Origin: Georgfuchsia sp049276455
GTDB lineage: Bacteria > Pseudomonadota > Gammaproteobacteria > Burkholderiales > Rhodocyclaceae
Reading direction: 5' to 3'
Assembly (NCBI GenBank): GCA_049276455.1
Contig: JBASWL010000224.1
Location: 1-64,000 of the forward strand
DNA: 64,000 nt
The notes under the pieces are model-generated. The model saw nothing but the letters and a program-made list of their open reading frames with translations. It was not told the DNA's origin and searched no databases. The stretch's first letter is position 1, and each line of letters opens with the position of its first letter. A program made the translations under genes and the position numbers. This document shows positions 18,967-27,265 of the stretch, one piece after another.

Positions 18967-19593
18967 TCAGTTTCTTTCCAGAATCAACAAATGTCTCTCG
19001 GCATTCAGCCCCGGCACTTGCAACCGCGGGGTTGCCACAACTTGCCAATCGGCAGCCAGTACCGCCATTTCGTCCTGCGGCAACACACCCTTCATTGCAT
19101 AAATACGGCCGCCGGGACGCAGTATGGGCGCGGCAGATTTTACCAGTGTCGGGAGGTCGGAAAACGCCCGCGCGGTGACAGCATCGAATTCACCATGCCG
19201 CTTGTAATCTTCAATGCGGCCGGAGTAAATGCTTACGTTAGGAAGCGCCAGATCAATTTTGGCTTGCTGCTGGAACGCCGACTTTTTCTGAACCGAATCA
19301 ATCAGGGTCACCCTTAGTTCGGGACGTGCAATGGCCAAGGGGATGCCTGGCAGTCCGGCACCACTGCCGATATCTGCAAGGTTCTGCATGTCTTGCACAT
19401 GGGACAAGATCGAGAGCGAATCGAGCAGATGTTGCGTCACCATTTCGTCGCCATTCCGGATTGACGTCAAATTGTAGGTACGGTTCCACTTGACCAACAG
19501 GTCAACATAGGCCAGCAATTTATTGGTGGCCGATTCCGGCAGGACAATCCCGAGTGCTTGCAGCCCCTCCTGCAAAATGGAAACTCGCTTCAT
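18967..19593 (-). CDS. rsmG: 16S rRNA (guanine527-N7)-methyltransferase RsmG
   Basis: Methylates G527 (E. coli numbering) of 16S rRNA with S-adenosylmethionine. The 208 residues contain the KWNRTYNLTSIRN motif, HLLDSLSIL, the SAM-binding loop ADIGSGAGLPGIPLAI and VTARAFSDLPTLV. The start overlaps the end of mnmG by four bases, and the stop is adjacent to the parA start, in the conserved mnmG-rsmG-parA-parB order. Confidence 0.95.
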   Translation of the reverse strand: MKRVSILQEGLQALGIVLPESATNKLLAYVDLLVKWNRTYNLTSIRNGDEMVTQHLLDSLSILSHVQDMQNLADIGSGAGLPGIPLAIARPELRVTLIDSVQKKSAFQQQAKIDLALPNVSIYSGRIEDYKRHGEFDAVTARAFSDLPTLVKSAAPILRPGGRIYAMKGVLPQDEMAVLAADWQVVATPRLQVPGLNAERHLLILERN

Positions 19594-21473
19594 GCGCGTT
19601 TCTTTTCAAGGCGCTTGAGGTGCACCAACAGCAATGAAATCGCCGCCGGGGTCACGCCTTGAACACGCGAGGCCTGGCCCAGGGTTTCCGGCCGGTGCTG
19701 GTTGAGCTTCTGCTGCACTTCAATAGAAAGGCCCCGCACCTCGCTATAGTTCAGGTCGGATTGAAGAAGCAGGGTTTCGTTTCCCAGTGCGCGCTCGATT
19801 TCTTCGCGCTGGCGTTCGATGTAACCTTGGTATTTGGCTTGGATCTCAGTCTGTTCTATCACCACCGGATCCGTCTCACCTGCACCTGAACCGGGCAGAC
19901 TGAGCAGGCTCTGATAACTCACATCAGGCCGGCGCAACAGATCGAGCAGGCGGTATTCGCGTTCCAGCGGCTTACCCAAGACACGCACCGCGTCTGCTTC
20001 CGGTACAAGTTTCGGATTGACCCAGGTGCTGTTGAGCCGTTGGGTTTCGCGCGTTACGGCGTCACGCTTACGATTGAAAGCATCCCAGCGCACGTCGTCG
20101 ACAATACCCAGATCGCGGCCGATTTCAGTCAGGCGCCAGTCTGCATTGTCCTCGCGCAATGAAAGCCGGTACTCAGCACGGCTGGTAAACATGCGGTAGG
20201 GTTCAGAAACGCCACGGGTGACCAGATCATCGACCAGCACACCCAGGTAGGCCTGGTCGCGGCGCGGACTCCACAGCGGCTTGCCCCGAACCTGCCGTGC
20301 CGCATTAACTCCAGCCAGAAGTCCCTGCGTTGCCGCCTCTTCGTAACCCGTCGTGCCATTGATCTGGCCGGCGAAGTACAGGCCCGCAATGGATTTTGTT
20401 TCGAGCGATGCCTTCAGGTTACGCGGATCAAAGTAATCGTATTCGATGGCATAGCCGGGGCGCAGGATGTGCGCATTCTCGAGTCCAGCGATGCTTTGCA
20501 CCAGCGCCAGCTGAATATCAAAAGGCAGGCTGGTCGATACGCCCTGGGGATAGACTTCATGCGTAGTCAGGCCTTCTGGCTCCAAAAAGATCTGGTGGCT
20601 ATCCTTGCCGGCGAAACGATGGATCTTGTCTTCGATTGAGGGGCAATAGCGCGGCCCGACGCCTTCGATGACCCCGGTAAACATCGGGGAACGATCGAGT
20701 CCGCCTCGAATGATGTCGTGGGTGCACTCGTTGGTATGAGTGATCCAGCATGGCACCTGACGCGGATGCTGTTCACGGCGACCGAGGAAGGAAAATACGG
20801 GGACAGGATTGTCACCGGGCTGAATTTGAATCTTCGAGTAATTGATGGTGCGGCCATCGAGGCGCGGGGGCGTGCCGGTCTTGAGCCGCCCTGCAGGCAA
20901 TTGCAATTCGCGCAGGCGCTGTGCCAGCGAAAGTGATGCCGGGTCGCCAAAACGGCCGGCGCGGTAGTTCTCCAGCCCGACATGCACCATTCCGTTAAGG
21001 AAGGTGCCCGCCGTCAGTACCACGGCGTCAGCTTCGAAACGGATGCCAAGCTGGGTGACAACACCGGCAACGCGATCACCCTGCAGGACCAAGTCGTCTG
21101 CCGCCTGCTGAAATAGAGTCAGACCCGGCTGATTCTCCAGACGATGCCTGATCGCCTGCTTGTAGAGAACCCGGTCGGCCTGGGCGCGGGTAGCACGCAC
21201 CGCAGGGCCTTTTGAGGCATTCAGAATGCGAAACTGAATGCCAGCCTCATCTGCCGCAGCCGCCATGACCCCGCCCAGCGCATCGACCTCCTTGACCAGA
21301 TGACCCTTGCCGATACCCCCGATGGATGGATTGCAGGACATCTGGCCCAGGGTTTCGATGTTATGTGTGAGCAGCAGGGTTTTTGCCCCTGCACGCGCAG
21401 AGGCTAGCGCGGCTTCGGTACCGGCATGGCCGCCACCAACGACAATCACATCAAAACGAGTCGGGAAATGCAT
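19590..21473 (-). CDS. mnmG: tRNA uridine-34 carboxymethylaminomethyl modification enzyme MnmG (GidA)
   Basis: FAD-dependent enzyme that, with MnmE, installs cmnm5 at U34 of certain tRNAs. The 627-residue protein begins DVIVVGGGHAGTEAALASARAG (FAD-binding GxGxxG), continues with SCNPSIGGIGKGHLVKEVDALGG, and contains TAGTFLNG and GQINGTTGYEEAATQGLLAGVNAAR. Start 21473 (MHFPTRFDV) is chosen instead of the open frame from 21536, which would add 21 unconserved residues. Its upstream region carries two parS sites. Confidence 0.96.
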   Translation of the reverse strand: MHFPTRFDVIVVGGGHAGTEAALASARAGAKTLLLTHNIETLGQMSCNPSIGGIGKGHLVKEVDALGGVMAAAADEAGIQFRILNASKGPAVRATRAQADRVLYKQAIRHRLENQPGLTLFQQAADDLVLQGDRVAGVVTQLGIRFEADAVVLTAGTFLNGMVHVGLENYRAGRFGDPASLSLAQRLRELQLPAGRLKTGTPPRLDGRTINYSKIQIQPGDNPVPVFSFLGRREQHPRQVPCWITHTNECTHDIIRGGLDRSPMFTGVIEGVGPRYCPSIEDKIHRFAGKDSHQIFLEPEGLTTHEVYPQGVSTSLPFDIQLALVQSIAGLENAHILRPGYAIEYDYFDPRNLKASLETKSIAGLYFAGQINGTTGYEEAATQGLLAGVNAARQVRGKPLWSPRRDQAYLGVLVDDLVTRGVSEPYRMFTSRAEYRLSLREDNADWRLTEIGRDLGIVDDVRWDAFNRKRDAVTRETQRLNSTWVNPKLVPEADAVRVLGKPLEREYRLLDLLRRPDVSYQSLLSLPGSGAGETDPVVIEQTEIQAKYQGYIERQREEIERALGNETLLLQSDLNYSEVRGLSIEVQQKLNQHRPETLGQASRVQGVTPAAISLLLVHLKRLEKKRA

Positions 21474-21538
21474 TGAAATGGAAAAGCTGCCCGCAGAAAA
21501 GAGGCGCAATGATACGCCTGTCGATTGCATTTCCAAAC

Positions 21539-21603
21539 CAATAGCGTTTCACGTGAAACAATCGCCGTGGATGTTGTTTAACGTTTCACGTGAAACGCTA
21601 TTG
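21539..21603. other. parS: Pair of parS centromere sites inside a long palindrome
   Basis: Two copies of the parS core GTTTCACGTGAAAC lie at 21546-21559 and 21583-21596, 37 bases apart centre to centre. They form part of 21-base perfect inverted arms (21539-21559 and 21583-21603) flanking a 23-base spacer, in the mnmE-mnmG gap. Each core is itself a perfect palindrome and matches the ParB target known from many bacteria. This is where ParB would load to mark the origin region. Confidence 0.95.
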
Positions 21604-21619
21604 ATAAATACAGCCCTGG

Positions 21620-22966
21620 CTATTTACCAATACAGAAGCGAGAAAATATTTCACCCAGTAGGTCGTCTGCCAGAAACTCACCGGTAATACGTGACAATGC
21701 CACCTGGGCAATACTCAACTCTTCAGCACAAAACTCGATCTCGGCGAGTTGCATTGACGCCACGTCCAAGCTGTGCAATACATCGGCCAGCGCATCGAGA
21801 TGCCTCGTCCGCGCCAGCACCACATCCTCGCCATGTTCGCGCCACCCCGCAACGCGCAGCAATTCGCGGCGTAGCAGATCAATGCCCTCCCCTGTCATGG
21901 CTGACAGCTGAAGATGCGTTACCACGCCCTCATCCCGACAAGCTGCGCACTTATCAACAAGATCGCACTTGTTCTCGGCAACGAGACGAGGCAGCGCCAC
22001 TGGAAAACGAGCTGCGATCAAGGTGTCTTCAGCAGTAATCCCGTTACGCGCGTCGACCACTTGCAGAATCAGGTCGGCACGCTCGATTTCCTTCCAGCTA
22101 CGTTCGATGCCGATACGTTCAACCACGTCATCACTCTCCCGCAGTCCTGCCGTGTCGACCACATGAAGCGGAATACCTTCGATCTGAATGGTTTCATGCA
22201 GAGCATCACGCGTAGTACCGGCCACATCGGTAACAATGGCGCGCTCAAAACCCGCCAGGCGGTTGAGCAGCGACGACTTGCCGACATTGGGCTGACCGAC
22301 AATCACCACATGCAAGCCATTACGCAGCAGGCTGCCCTGCTGCGCGCGATCACGCAGGCCTGCGACTTCGGTTCGCAATTGATGCAACCGCTGCGCGGCA
22401 TCAGTATCGAGCAGCACATCGACTTCTTCATCGGGGAAATCCAGTGTGGCCTCGATCAGCATGCGCAACTCGATCAACCCTTTGAGCAGTGCATTGACCT
22501 CGCGTGAAAAATCACCCGACAGCGAGCGCAGCGCGGAACGCGCTGCCGCCGCAGTAGAGGCCTCAATCAGGTCAGCAACTGCTTCTGCCTGTGCCAAATC
22601 CAGCTTGTCGTTAAGGAAGGCGCGGCGGGAGAATTCGCCCGGTTCTGCGGGCCGTGCGCCAAGCTCGAGGCAGCGTTGCAAAAGCATCTGCAAGACAACC
22701 GGCCCGCCATGCCCTTGCAGTTCGAGTACGTCTTCGCCGGTGAAGGAATGCGGCGCAGGAAAATACAGCTGGATACCTTGATCAATGGCGAGACCGTCGG
22801 CTGACTTGAATCTTGCCAGTGTAGCAACTCTTGCTTGCGGCTTCCTGCCGCTCAGGTGCTCGGCGAATTCGGCGAGCGCAGGCCCAGACACACGCACAAC
22901 GCCGATGCCTCCCCGGCCCGGCGCAGTCGCAATGGCAACAATCGTGTCGCTAGGCTTTTTTTCCAC
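21620..22966 (-). CDS. mnmE: tRNA modification GTPase MnmE (TrmE)
   Basis: GTPase partner of MnmG in U34 tRNA modification. The 448-residue protein has the N-terminal folate-binding domain (TIVAIATAPGRGGIGVVRVSGP), a helical domain, and an inserted G domain with GQPNVGKSSLLN, DVAGTTRD, DTAGL and NKCD. It ends in the catalytic C-x-G-K motif (RFCIGK). It is followed by the parS palindrome and mnmG. Confidence 0.96.
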   Translation of the reverse strand: MEKKPSDTIVAIATAPGRGGIGVVRVSGPALAEFAEHLSGRKPQARVATLARFKSADGLAIDQGIQLYFPAPHSFTGEDVLELQGHGGPVVLQMLLQRCLELGARPAEPGEFSRRAFLNDKLDLAQAEAVADLIEASTAAAARSALRSLSGDFSREVNALLKGLIELRMLIEATLDFPDEEVDVLLDTDAAQRLHQLRTEVAGLRDRAQQGSLLRNGLHVVIVGQPNVGKSSLLNRLAGFERAIVTDVAGTTRDALHETIQIEGIPLHVVDTAGLRESDDVVERIGIERSWKEIERADLILQVVDARNGITAEDTLIAARFPVALPRLVAENKCDLVDKCAACRDEGVVTHLQLSAMTGEGIDLLRRELLRVAGWREHGEDVVLARTRHLDALADVLHSLDVASMQLAEIEFCAEELSIAQVALSRITGEFLADDLLGEIFSRFCIGK

Positions 22967-24614
22967 CTTCGATCATGCGCGTGATCTGCCATTGTTGGGC
23001 AATCGACAGCGTATTATTGACTACCCAATAGAGCACGAGGCCGGAGGGAAAAAAGAGGAACATGCCGGTAAAAACAATGGGCATGATCATCATGATCTTG
23101 GCCTGCATCGGATCGGGCGGCGTCGGGTTGAGCTTGGTCTGAATCAGCATCGTTGCGCCCATGATCAGCGGCAAGATGAAATACGGATCCTTTACTGACA
23201 GGTCGGTGATCCAGCCCAGCCAAGGTGCATTGCGCATTTCGACGGCGCCAAGCAGTACCCAGTAAAGTGAAATGAAGACCGGGATCTGCACCATGATTGG
23301 CAGACAGCCACCGAGCGGATTGATCTTCTCCTTCTTGTACAGCTCCATCATTTCCTGATTGAGCCGGGCACGATCATCGCCGTACATTTCCTTGAGCTTG
23401 GTCATTTTTGGCGTGACCAGGCGCATCTTCGCCATTGACTTGTAACTCGCAGCCGAGAGCGGGAAAAACACCGCCTTGATCAACACAGTAAGCAGAATGA
23501 TTGACCAGCCCCAGTTGCCAACCATGCGGTGAATCAATTCCATCACCCAGAAAATAGGCTGAGCGATTACCGCCAGCCAGCCATAATCGACAACAAGATT
23601 CAGCCCTGGGGCAATCTTCTTAAGCTTGTCCTGTTCCTGCGGCCCGGCGTAGAGCTGCACACCAAGATTCGCGCTGGCGCCCGGCTCAACCATCTGAAAA
23701 GGCACGATCACGCCAGCCGAGTAGAGATTTTCACCAATTTTGCGTATATAGAACTCGCGTGCCGCGCCTTCCTTTGGCAGCCAGGCGCTTACGAAATAAT
23801 GCTGCACCAGTCCTATCCATCCATCATTGGCGTGGGTGGCATACTTGGCCTTGTCCTTGTCAATATCGGAAAAGCTCACTTTCTGATACTTATCCTGATT
23901 TGTATAGACTGCTGGCCCGGTGAAGGTGCTGGTACCCCCTATCGGTGGCTTTGGGCCTGCCTCAGGCGCTTTGCCATCCCGGGTAATCTGAAAATAGACA
24001 TTTGTTTGCAGCGGCGCAGCGCCTTGGTTGACTATCCGATAGACCACATCAATCAGGTAGCTGCCGCGATGAAAGGTGTAGGTTTTCATCACCGTACCGC
24101 CACTCGCGATCGACGATTCTAGTGTCACGCTGACAGCATCCTGCCCTTGCTTCAAGTCGTAGTCACCAGGTACCAGATGCCACAACGTCTTGTGATTGGG
24201 CATGCCAGAGCCGATCAGACCGCTCTGTCCCTCGTAGATATGCTGCTCATCGGAATCAAAAAGCAGGAAGTTGTTGTTTATATTGCCCGTCGCCTTGTAC
24301 TTGAGCAATTCAAGACGAACCAAATCACCGCCTTGTGCTGATATATTGGCGACAAGTACATCGGTTTTCACCGTCGCTTTCGCAGCTGTACTGTCGGCAA
24401 TAACAGCCGCTTCCTGCACCGAACTTGTTGTCGGCACGGCAGCATTTGGTACCGACACAGTCGGCACTGGAACACCTGCGGACGCCGTCGGCTGGGCAGA
24501 ACTGGCCAAAGTAGTGGTGGGTACAGGGGCCAGATGTTCCTTTTGCCAGGCCTCCCAGATCATCAGCAGCGAAAAGCCGAAAATGGCAAGCAACAACAAA
24601 CGACGGTTATCCAT
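22950..24614 (-). CDS. yidC: Membrane protein insertase YidC
   Basis: Inner-membrane insertase/chaperone of the YidC/Oxa1/Alb3 family. The 554-residue Gram-negative form has an N-terminal anchor (RLLLLAIFGFSLLMIWEAW), a large periplasmic domain to about residue 340, then five membrane helices with conserved WGWSIILLTVLIKAVFFPLSAASYKSMAKM, KEKINPLGGCLPIMVQIPVFISLYWVL and the C-terminal VLYWVVNNTLSIAQQW. The periplasmic linker near residues 35-75 is Ala/Thr/Val/Pro-rich and low-complexity. It overlaps the mnmE start by 17 bases. Confidence 0.97.
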   Translation of the reverse strand: MDNRRLLLLAIFGFSLLMIWEAWQKEHLAPVPTTTLASSAQPTASAGVPVPTVSVPNAAVPTTSSVQEAAVIADSTAAKATVKTDVLVANISAQGGDLVRLELLKYKATGNINNNFLLFDSDEQHIYEGQSGLIGSGMPNHKTLWHLVPGDYDLKQGQDAVSVTLESSIASGGTVMKTYTFHRGSYLIDVVYRIVNQGAAPLQTNVYFQITRDGKAPEAGPKPPIGGTSTFTGPAVYTNQDKYQKVSFSDIDKDKAKYATHANDGWIGLVQHYFVSAWLPKEGAAREFYIRKIGENLYSAGVIVPFQMVEPGASANLGVQLYAGPQEQDKLKKIAPGLNLVVDYGWLAVIAQPIFWVMELIHRMVGNWGWSIILLTVLIKAVFFPLSAASYKSMAKMRLVTPKMTKLKEMYGDDRARLNQEMMELYKKEKINPLGGCLPIMVQIPVFISLYWVLLGAVEMRNAPWLGWITDLSVKDPYFILPLIMGATMLIQTKLNPTPPDPMQAKIMMIMPIVFTGMFLFFPSGLVLYWVVNNTLSIAQQWQITRMIEGGKKA

Positions 24615-24635
24615 GGGATCTCGGCAGCAAATTAA

Positions 24636-24857
24636 TCAAGGGACAGGATCGAAGCCGCCAGCATGCCAAGGATGGCAGCTGCCGATACGACGCAACGCCA
24701 ACCGCGAGCCTTTCCACGGACCATGGCGCTGTAGCGCTTCGAGAGCATATTCGGAACAGCTGGGATGAAAGCGGCAATGGCGGCCCAACAAAGGACTCAC
24801 CAGCAGCCGGTAAGCGCGAATCAGCAGAACAAGGAAAGCCAACAGCAGACGTTTCAT
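24636..24857 (-). CDS. yidD: Membrane protein insertion efficiency factor YidD
   Basis: Small 73-residue YidD (DUF37/Haemolytic) protein, with an amphipathic N-terminal helix (LLLAFLVLLIRAYRLLVSPLLG), the family signature CRFHPSCSEYALEALQRHGPWKGSRLALRRIGSCHPW and a short tail ending GGFDPVP. It acts near YidC during membrane protein insertion. Its ATG overlaps the rnpA stop (ATGA), so the two are translationally coupled. Confidence 0.94.
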   Translation of the reverse strand: MKRLLLAFLVLLIRAYRLLVSPLLGRHCRFHPSCSEYALEALQRHGPWKGSRLALRRIGSCHPWHAGGFDPVP

Positions 24858-25225
24858 CGTGGCAAGCGCTTGAGTAGTTTGTCAAAATCCTCACGCAAGG
24901 CCGGCCCCAATAACCCATGGAACTCGCGACTTTTCAATTTAACGGGTCGCGCCAGACGCAACACCAGATCCATTACTGGCAACCCGGCACGACGCTGGCG
25001 GAAAAGTTCGCGTGCTACCCGCTTGCAATAATTGCGTGTCACCGAGAGTGCGGCATTGCGTTTGGGAATTACCAAGCCCAGACGAGCCGACTCTGCGGTG
25101 CCCGGCTTGAAATGCAGATCAAGCAAAGAGCCACGCAAAACACGACGCTGACCAAAAACACCAGTATATTCAGCAGACTGCAGCAAACGGTGTTGCGGAC
25201 GAAAACAGAACTCGGCCACGCTCAT
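24854..25225 (-). CDS. rnpA: Ribonuclease P protein component
   Basis: Basic protein subunit of RNase P, which binds the catalytic RNA and matures tRNA 5' ends. The 123-residue protein has the conserved SARLGLVIPKRNAALSVTRNYCKRVARELFR block, the RNR-like RNA-binding helix region. The start at 25225 (MSVAEFCFRPQHRLL) is used rather than the open frame to 25249 because it matches family N-termini. It lies 24 bases after rpmH. Confidence 0.93.
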   Translation of the reverse strand: MSVAEFCFRPQHRLLQSAEYTGVFGQRRVLRGSLLDLHFKPGTAESARLGLVIPKRNAALSVTRNYCKRVARELFRQRRAGLPVMDLVLRLARPVKLKSREFHGLLGPALREDFDKLLKRLPR

Positions 25226-25249
25226 TGGCCAACTCGGGCCACTCGGCAA

Positions 25250-25384
25250 TTAAACGCTGAGGTGATGACGGCCCTTGGCACGACGCGCGCGGATCACCGC
25301 ACGACCGCCCTTGGTGCGCATGCGGACGAGAAAGCCGTGAGTACGCTTGCGACGCACGACGGAAGGTTGATAGGTACGTTTCAT
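25250..25384 (-). CDS. rpmH: 50S ribosomal protein L34
   Basis: The 44-residue L34: MKRTYQPSVVRRKRTHGFL followed by VRMRTKGGRAVIRARRAKGRH and a short tail. Highly basic and standard length. First gene of the minus-strand rpmH-rnpA-yidD-yidC series, divergent from dnaA as in most bacteria. A Shine-Dalgarno GGAGG lies upstream of ATG 25384. Confidence 0.98.
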   Translation of the reverse strand: MKRTYQPSVVRRKRTHGFLVRMRTKGGRAVIRARRAKGRHHLSV

Positions 25385-25416
25385 GGAGGGGGCCTCCGCC
25401 AGAAGAGAAACACGCG

Positions 25417-25445
25417 ATTGTATAGTTTCCGAGCCACTCTGCCAA
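25417..25445 (-). promoter_or_regulatory. Sigma70-type promoter of rpmH
   Basis: On the minus strand TTGGCA (plus-strand 25440-25445) and TACAAT (25417-25422) are spaced by 17 bases, each one mismatch from consensus. The start of transcription would be about 25 bases upstream of the rpmH ATG. Confidence 0.65.
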
Positions 25446-25513
25446 GCCAAAAGATAAAGCTGTGGTTCAGATAGCAGACAGCAATCCGACACTTGCAAAA
25501 ATCATTCATAGGT

Positions 25514-25522
25514 TGTGGATAA
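25514..25522 (-). promoter_or_regulatory. Consensus DnaA box upstream of dnaA
   Basis: Perfect TTATCCACA on the minus strand (TGTGGATAA on the plus strand), 128 bases before the dnaA start in the 265-base rpmH-dnaA gap. It may serve in DnaA autoregulation or as part of the origin. No second exact copy was seen in this gap. Confidence 0.7.
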
Positions 25523-25649
25523 CTTTCCAGTAAACGGCTAGAATTGCTCCTCGCGCCTGGGGCCCGCTCACGCGAAAATCCTATACAAAAGAAGATCCCA
25601 TGCACGAAGGATCTTTTGATCTTGGCTGTTTTCAGGGGATAACGAGAAA

Positions 25650-27029
25650 ATGAGTGAATTCTGGTCAGCGTGTTTGAGCCAGTTTGAGCGTGAGTTACCC
25701 GCTCAACAGTTCAACACGTGGATCAAATCGCTACGTTTTGAGGATACGGACGAAAAGCCGCGCCGCCTGCGCGTTCTTGCCCCCAATCGCTTTATCCTGC
25801 AATGGGTGCGTGAGCGTTACATGAACAAGATCGAAACCTTGAGCCGTGAGTTCTACGGCGAACCAGTCGACGTTACTCTCACTTTATGTGAATCCCTCAA
25901 GTCGGAACCCGTTGCTGAATCAGAAAGTGACTCTGCTGTTTCGCTGCCCAGTGCTTCTCTGTTGCCTATCTCTTCATCGCGCAACCACATTGGCGACCCG
26001 TCCTACGACAAGACCCGTCTCAACGCCGATTTCACCTTCGATACTCTGGTCACCGGCCGCGCCAACGATCTGGCGCGCGCTGCAGCACAACAGGTCGCCA
26101 TGAATCCCGGCACGTCATACAACCCTCTGTTTATTTATGGTGGCGTCGGCCTTGGCAAGACACACCTTATCCATGCCATCGGCAATGCAGTGCTGCTGGC
26201 CAACCCCAGAGCAACTGTGCGTTACAGTCATGCCGAAGACTTCGTCTCCGACGTTGTACGTGCCTACCAGCAGCGTTCGTTTGATACTTTCAAGCGTCTC
26301 TATCGCACTCTCGACCTGCTTCTGATCGATGACATCCAGTTTTTCAATGGCAAGGATCGCACCCAGGAGGAATTCTTCTATGCCTTCAATGCGCTGGTAG
26401 AAGCCAAAAAACAGATCATTATCACCTGCGATACCTATCCAAAGGATATCCAGGGACTTGAAGATCGCCTTATCTCGCGTTTCGACTGGGGCCTCACGGT
26501 GCAGATCGAACCACCCGAGCTGGAAATGCGTGTCGCCATTATCAAGAAAAAAGCTGAAGCTTCACGTATTGATATCAGCGATGATGTTGCCTTTCTGATC
26601 GCAAAAAACCTGCGCTCCAATGTGCGCGAACTCGAAGGTGCTCTCAACCGCGTTCTCGCCTTCGCCCACTTTCATGGCCGTGACATCAACATTGAAGTCG
26701 CCAAGGAGGCCCTGAAGGATGTAATCGGGGCCACTAACCGCCAACTTACGCTTGACCTGATCCAGAAGACCGTTGCCGATTATTACAAAATTAAGGTCTC
26801 CGACATGTACTCGCACAAGCGCACGCGCGCCATTGCCCGCCCGCGCCAGGTCGCCATGTGGCTATCACGGGAACTTACTGCCCACAGCCTGCCCGAGATA
26901 GGCGAGGCATTTGGCGGACGCGATCACACCACCGTCCTGCATGCCTACCGTACCATCATCGGTCTGCGCGCCAAGGACGGCGTTATCAACAATGATTTAC
27001 TCGTCCTCACGCAAACATTAAAGGGCTAA
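25650..27029 (+). CDS. dnaA: Chromosomal replication initiator DnaA
   Basis: AAA+ initiator that binds DnaA boxes and opens oriC. The 459-residue protein has domain I (FWSACLSQFERELPAQQFNTWIKSLRFE), a variable domain II, and domain III with Walker A GGVGLGKTHLIHAIGN, Walker B LLLIDDIQFFNGKDRTQEEFFYAFN and sensor motifs. Domain IV carries the DNA-recognition signature GGRDHTTVLHAYRTI near residues 430-445. ATG 25650 is preceded by GGGGATAACGAG. Confidence 0.98.
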   Translation: MSEFWSACLSQFERELPAQQFNTWIKSLRFEDTDEKPRRLRVLAPNRFILQWVRERYMNKIETLSREFYGEPVDVTLTLCESLKSEPVAESESDSAVSLPSASLLPISSSRNHIGDPSYDKTRLNADFTFDTLVTGRANDLARAAAQQVAMNPGTSYNPLFIYGGVGLGKTHLIHAIGNAVLLANPRATVRYSHAEDFVSDVVRAYQQRSFDTFKRLYRTLDLLLIDDIQFFNGKDRTQEEFFYAFNALVEAKKQIIITCDTYPKDIQGLEDRLISRFDWGLTVQIEPPELEMRVAIIKKKAEASRIDISDDVAFLIAKNLRSNVRELEGALNRVLAFAHFHGRDINIEVAKEALKDVIGATNRQLTLDLIQKTVADYYKIKVSDMYSHKRTRAIARPRQVAMWLSRELTAHSLPEIGEAFGGRDHTTVLHAYRTIIGLRAKDGVINNDLLVLTQTLKG

Positions 27030-27265
27030 CAAGCTAAATGAGCACCCTGTATAACCCCTTGCATAACCCCTTTTGCGAACGCTGTATAAATTGTGGACAA
27101 GAGGCCGCAACAAGCACAAGAGCAAAACTGCCCACATTCATCCACAGCGTCAAACGCAAGTTACCAAGCCGTTTATACAGTGCCTAAGTTTATGATTGCT
27201 AATTACAATATCGTGTTTTCCACAGAGCAGACCGAAGTCCTATTGTTAACAGGAGTTATATAAAG
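27030..27265. other. oriC: Candidate chromosomal origin (oriC), dnaA-dnaN gap
   Basis: A 236-base gene-free, comparatively AT-rich stretch. It contains three one-mismatch DnaA boxes: TTGTCCACA on the minus strand (27092-27100), TCATCCACA (27138-27146) and TTTTCCACA (27216-27224). A pair of similar TATAACCCCTT / CATAACCCCTT stretches lies at its left end, and an AT-rich run (TTTATGATTGCTAATTACAATAT) on the right could be an unwinding element. A dnaA-dnaN position is common for bacterial origins, and the two parS sites are within 6 kb. The perfect box in the rpmH-dnaA gap means a bipartite origin is possible. Confidence 0.6.
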
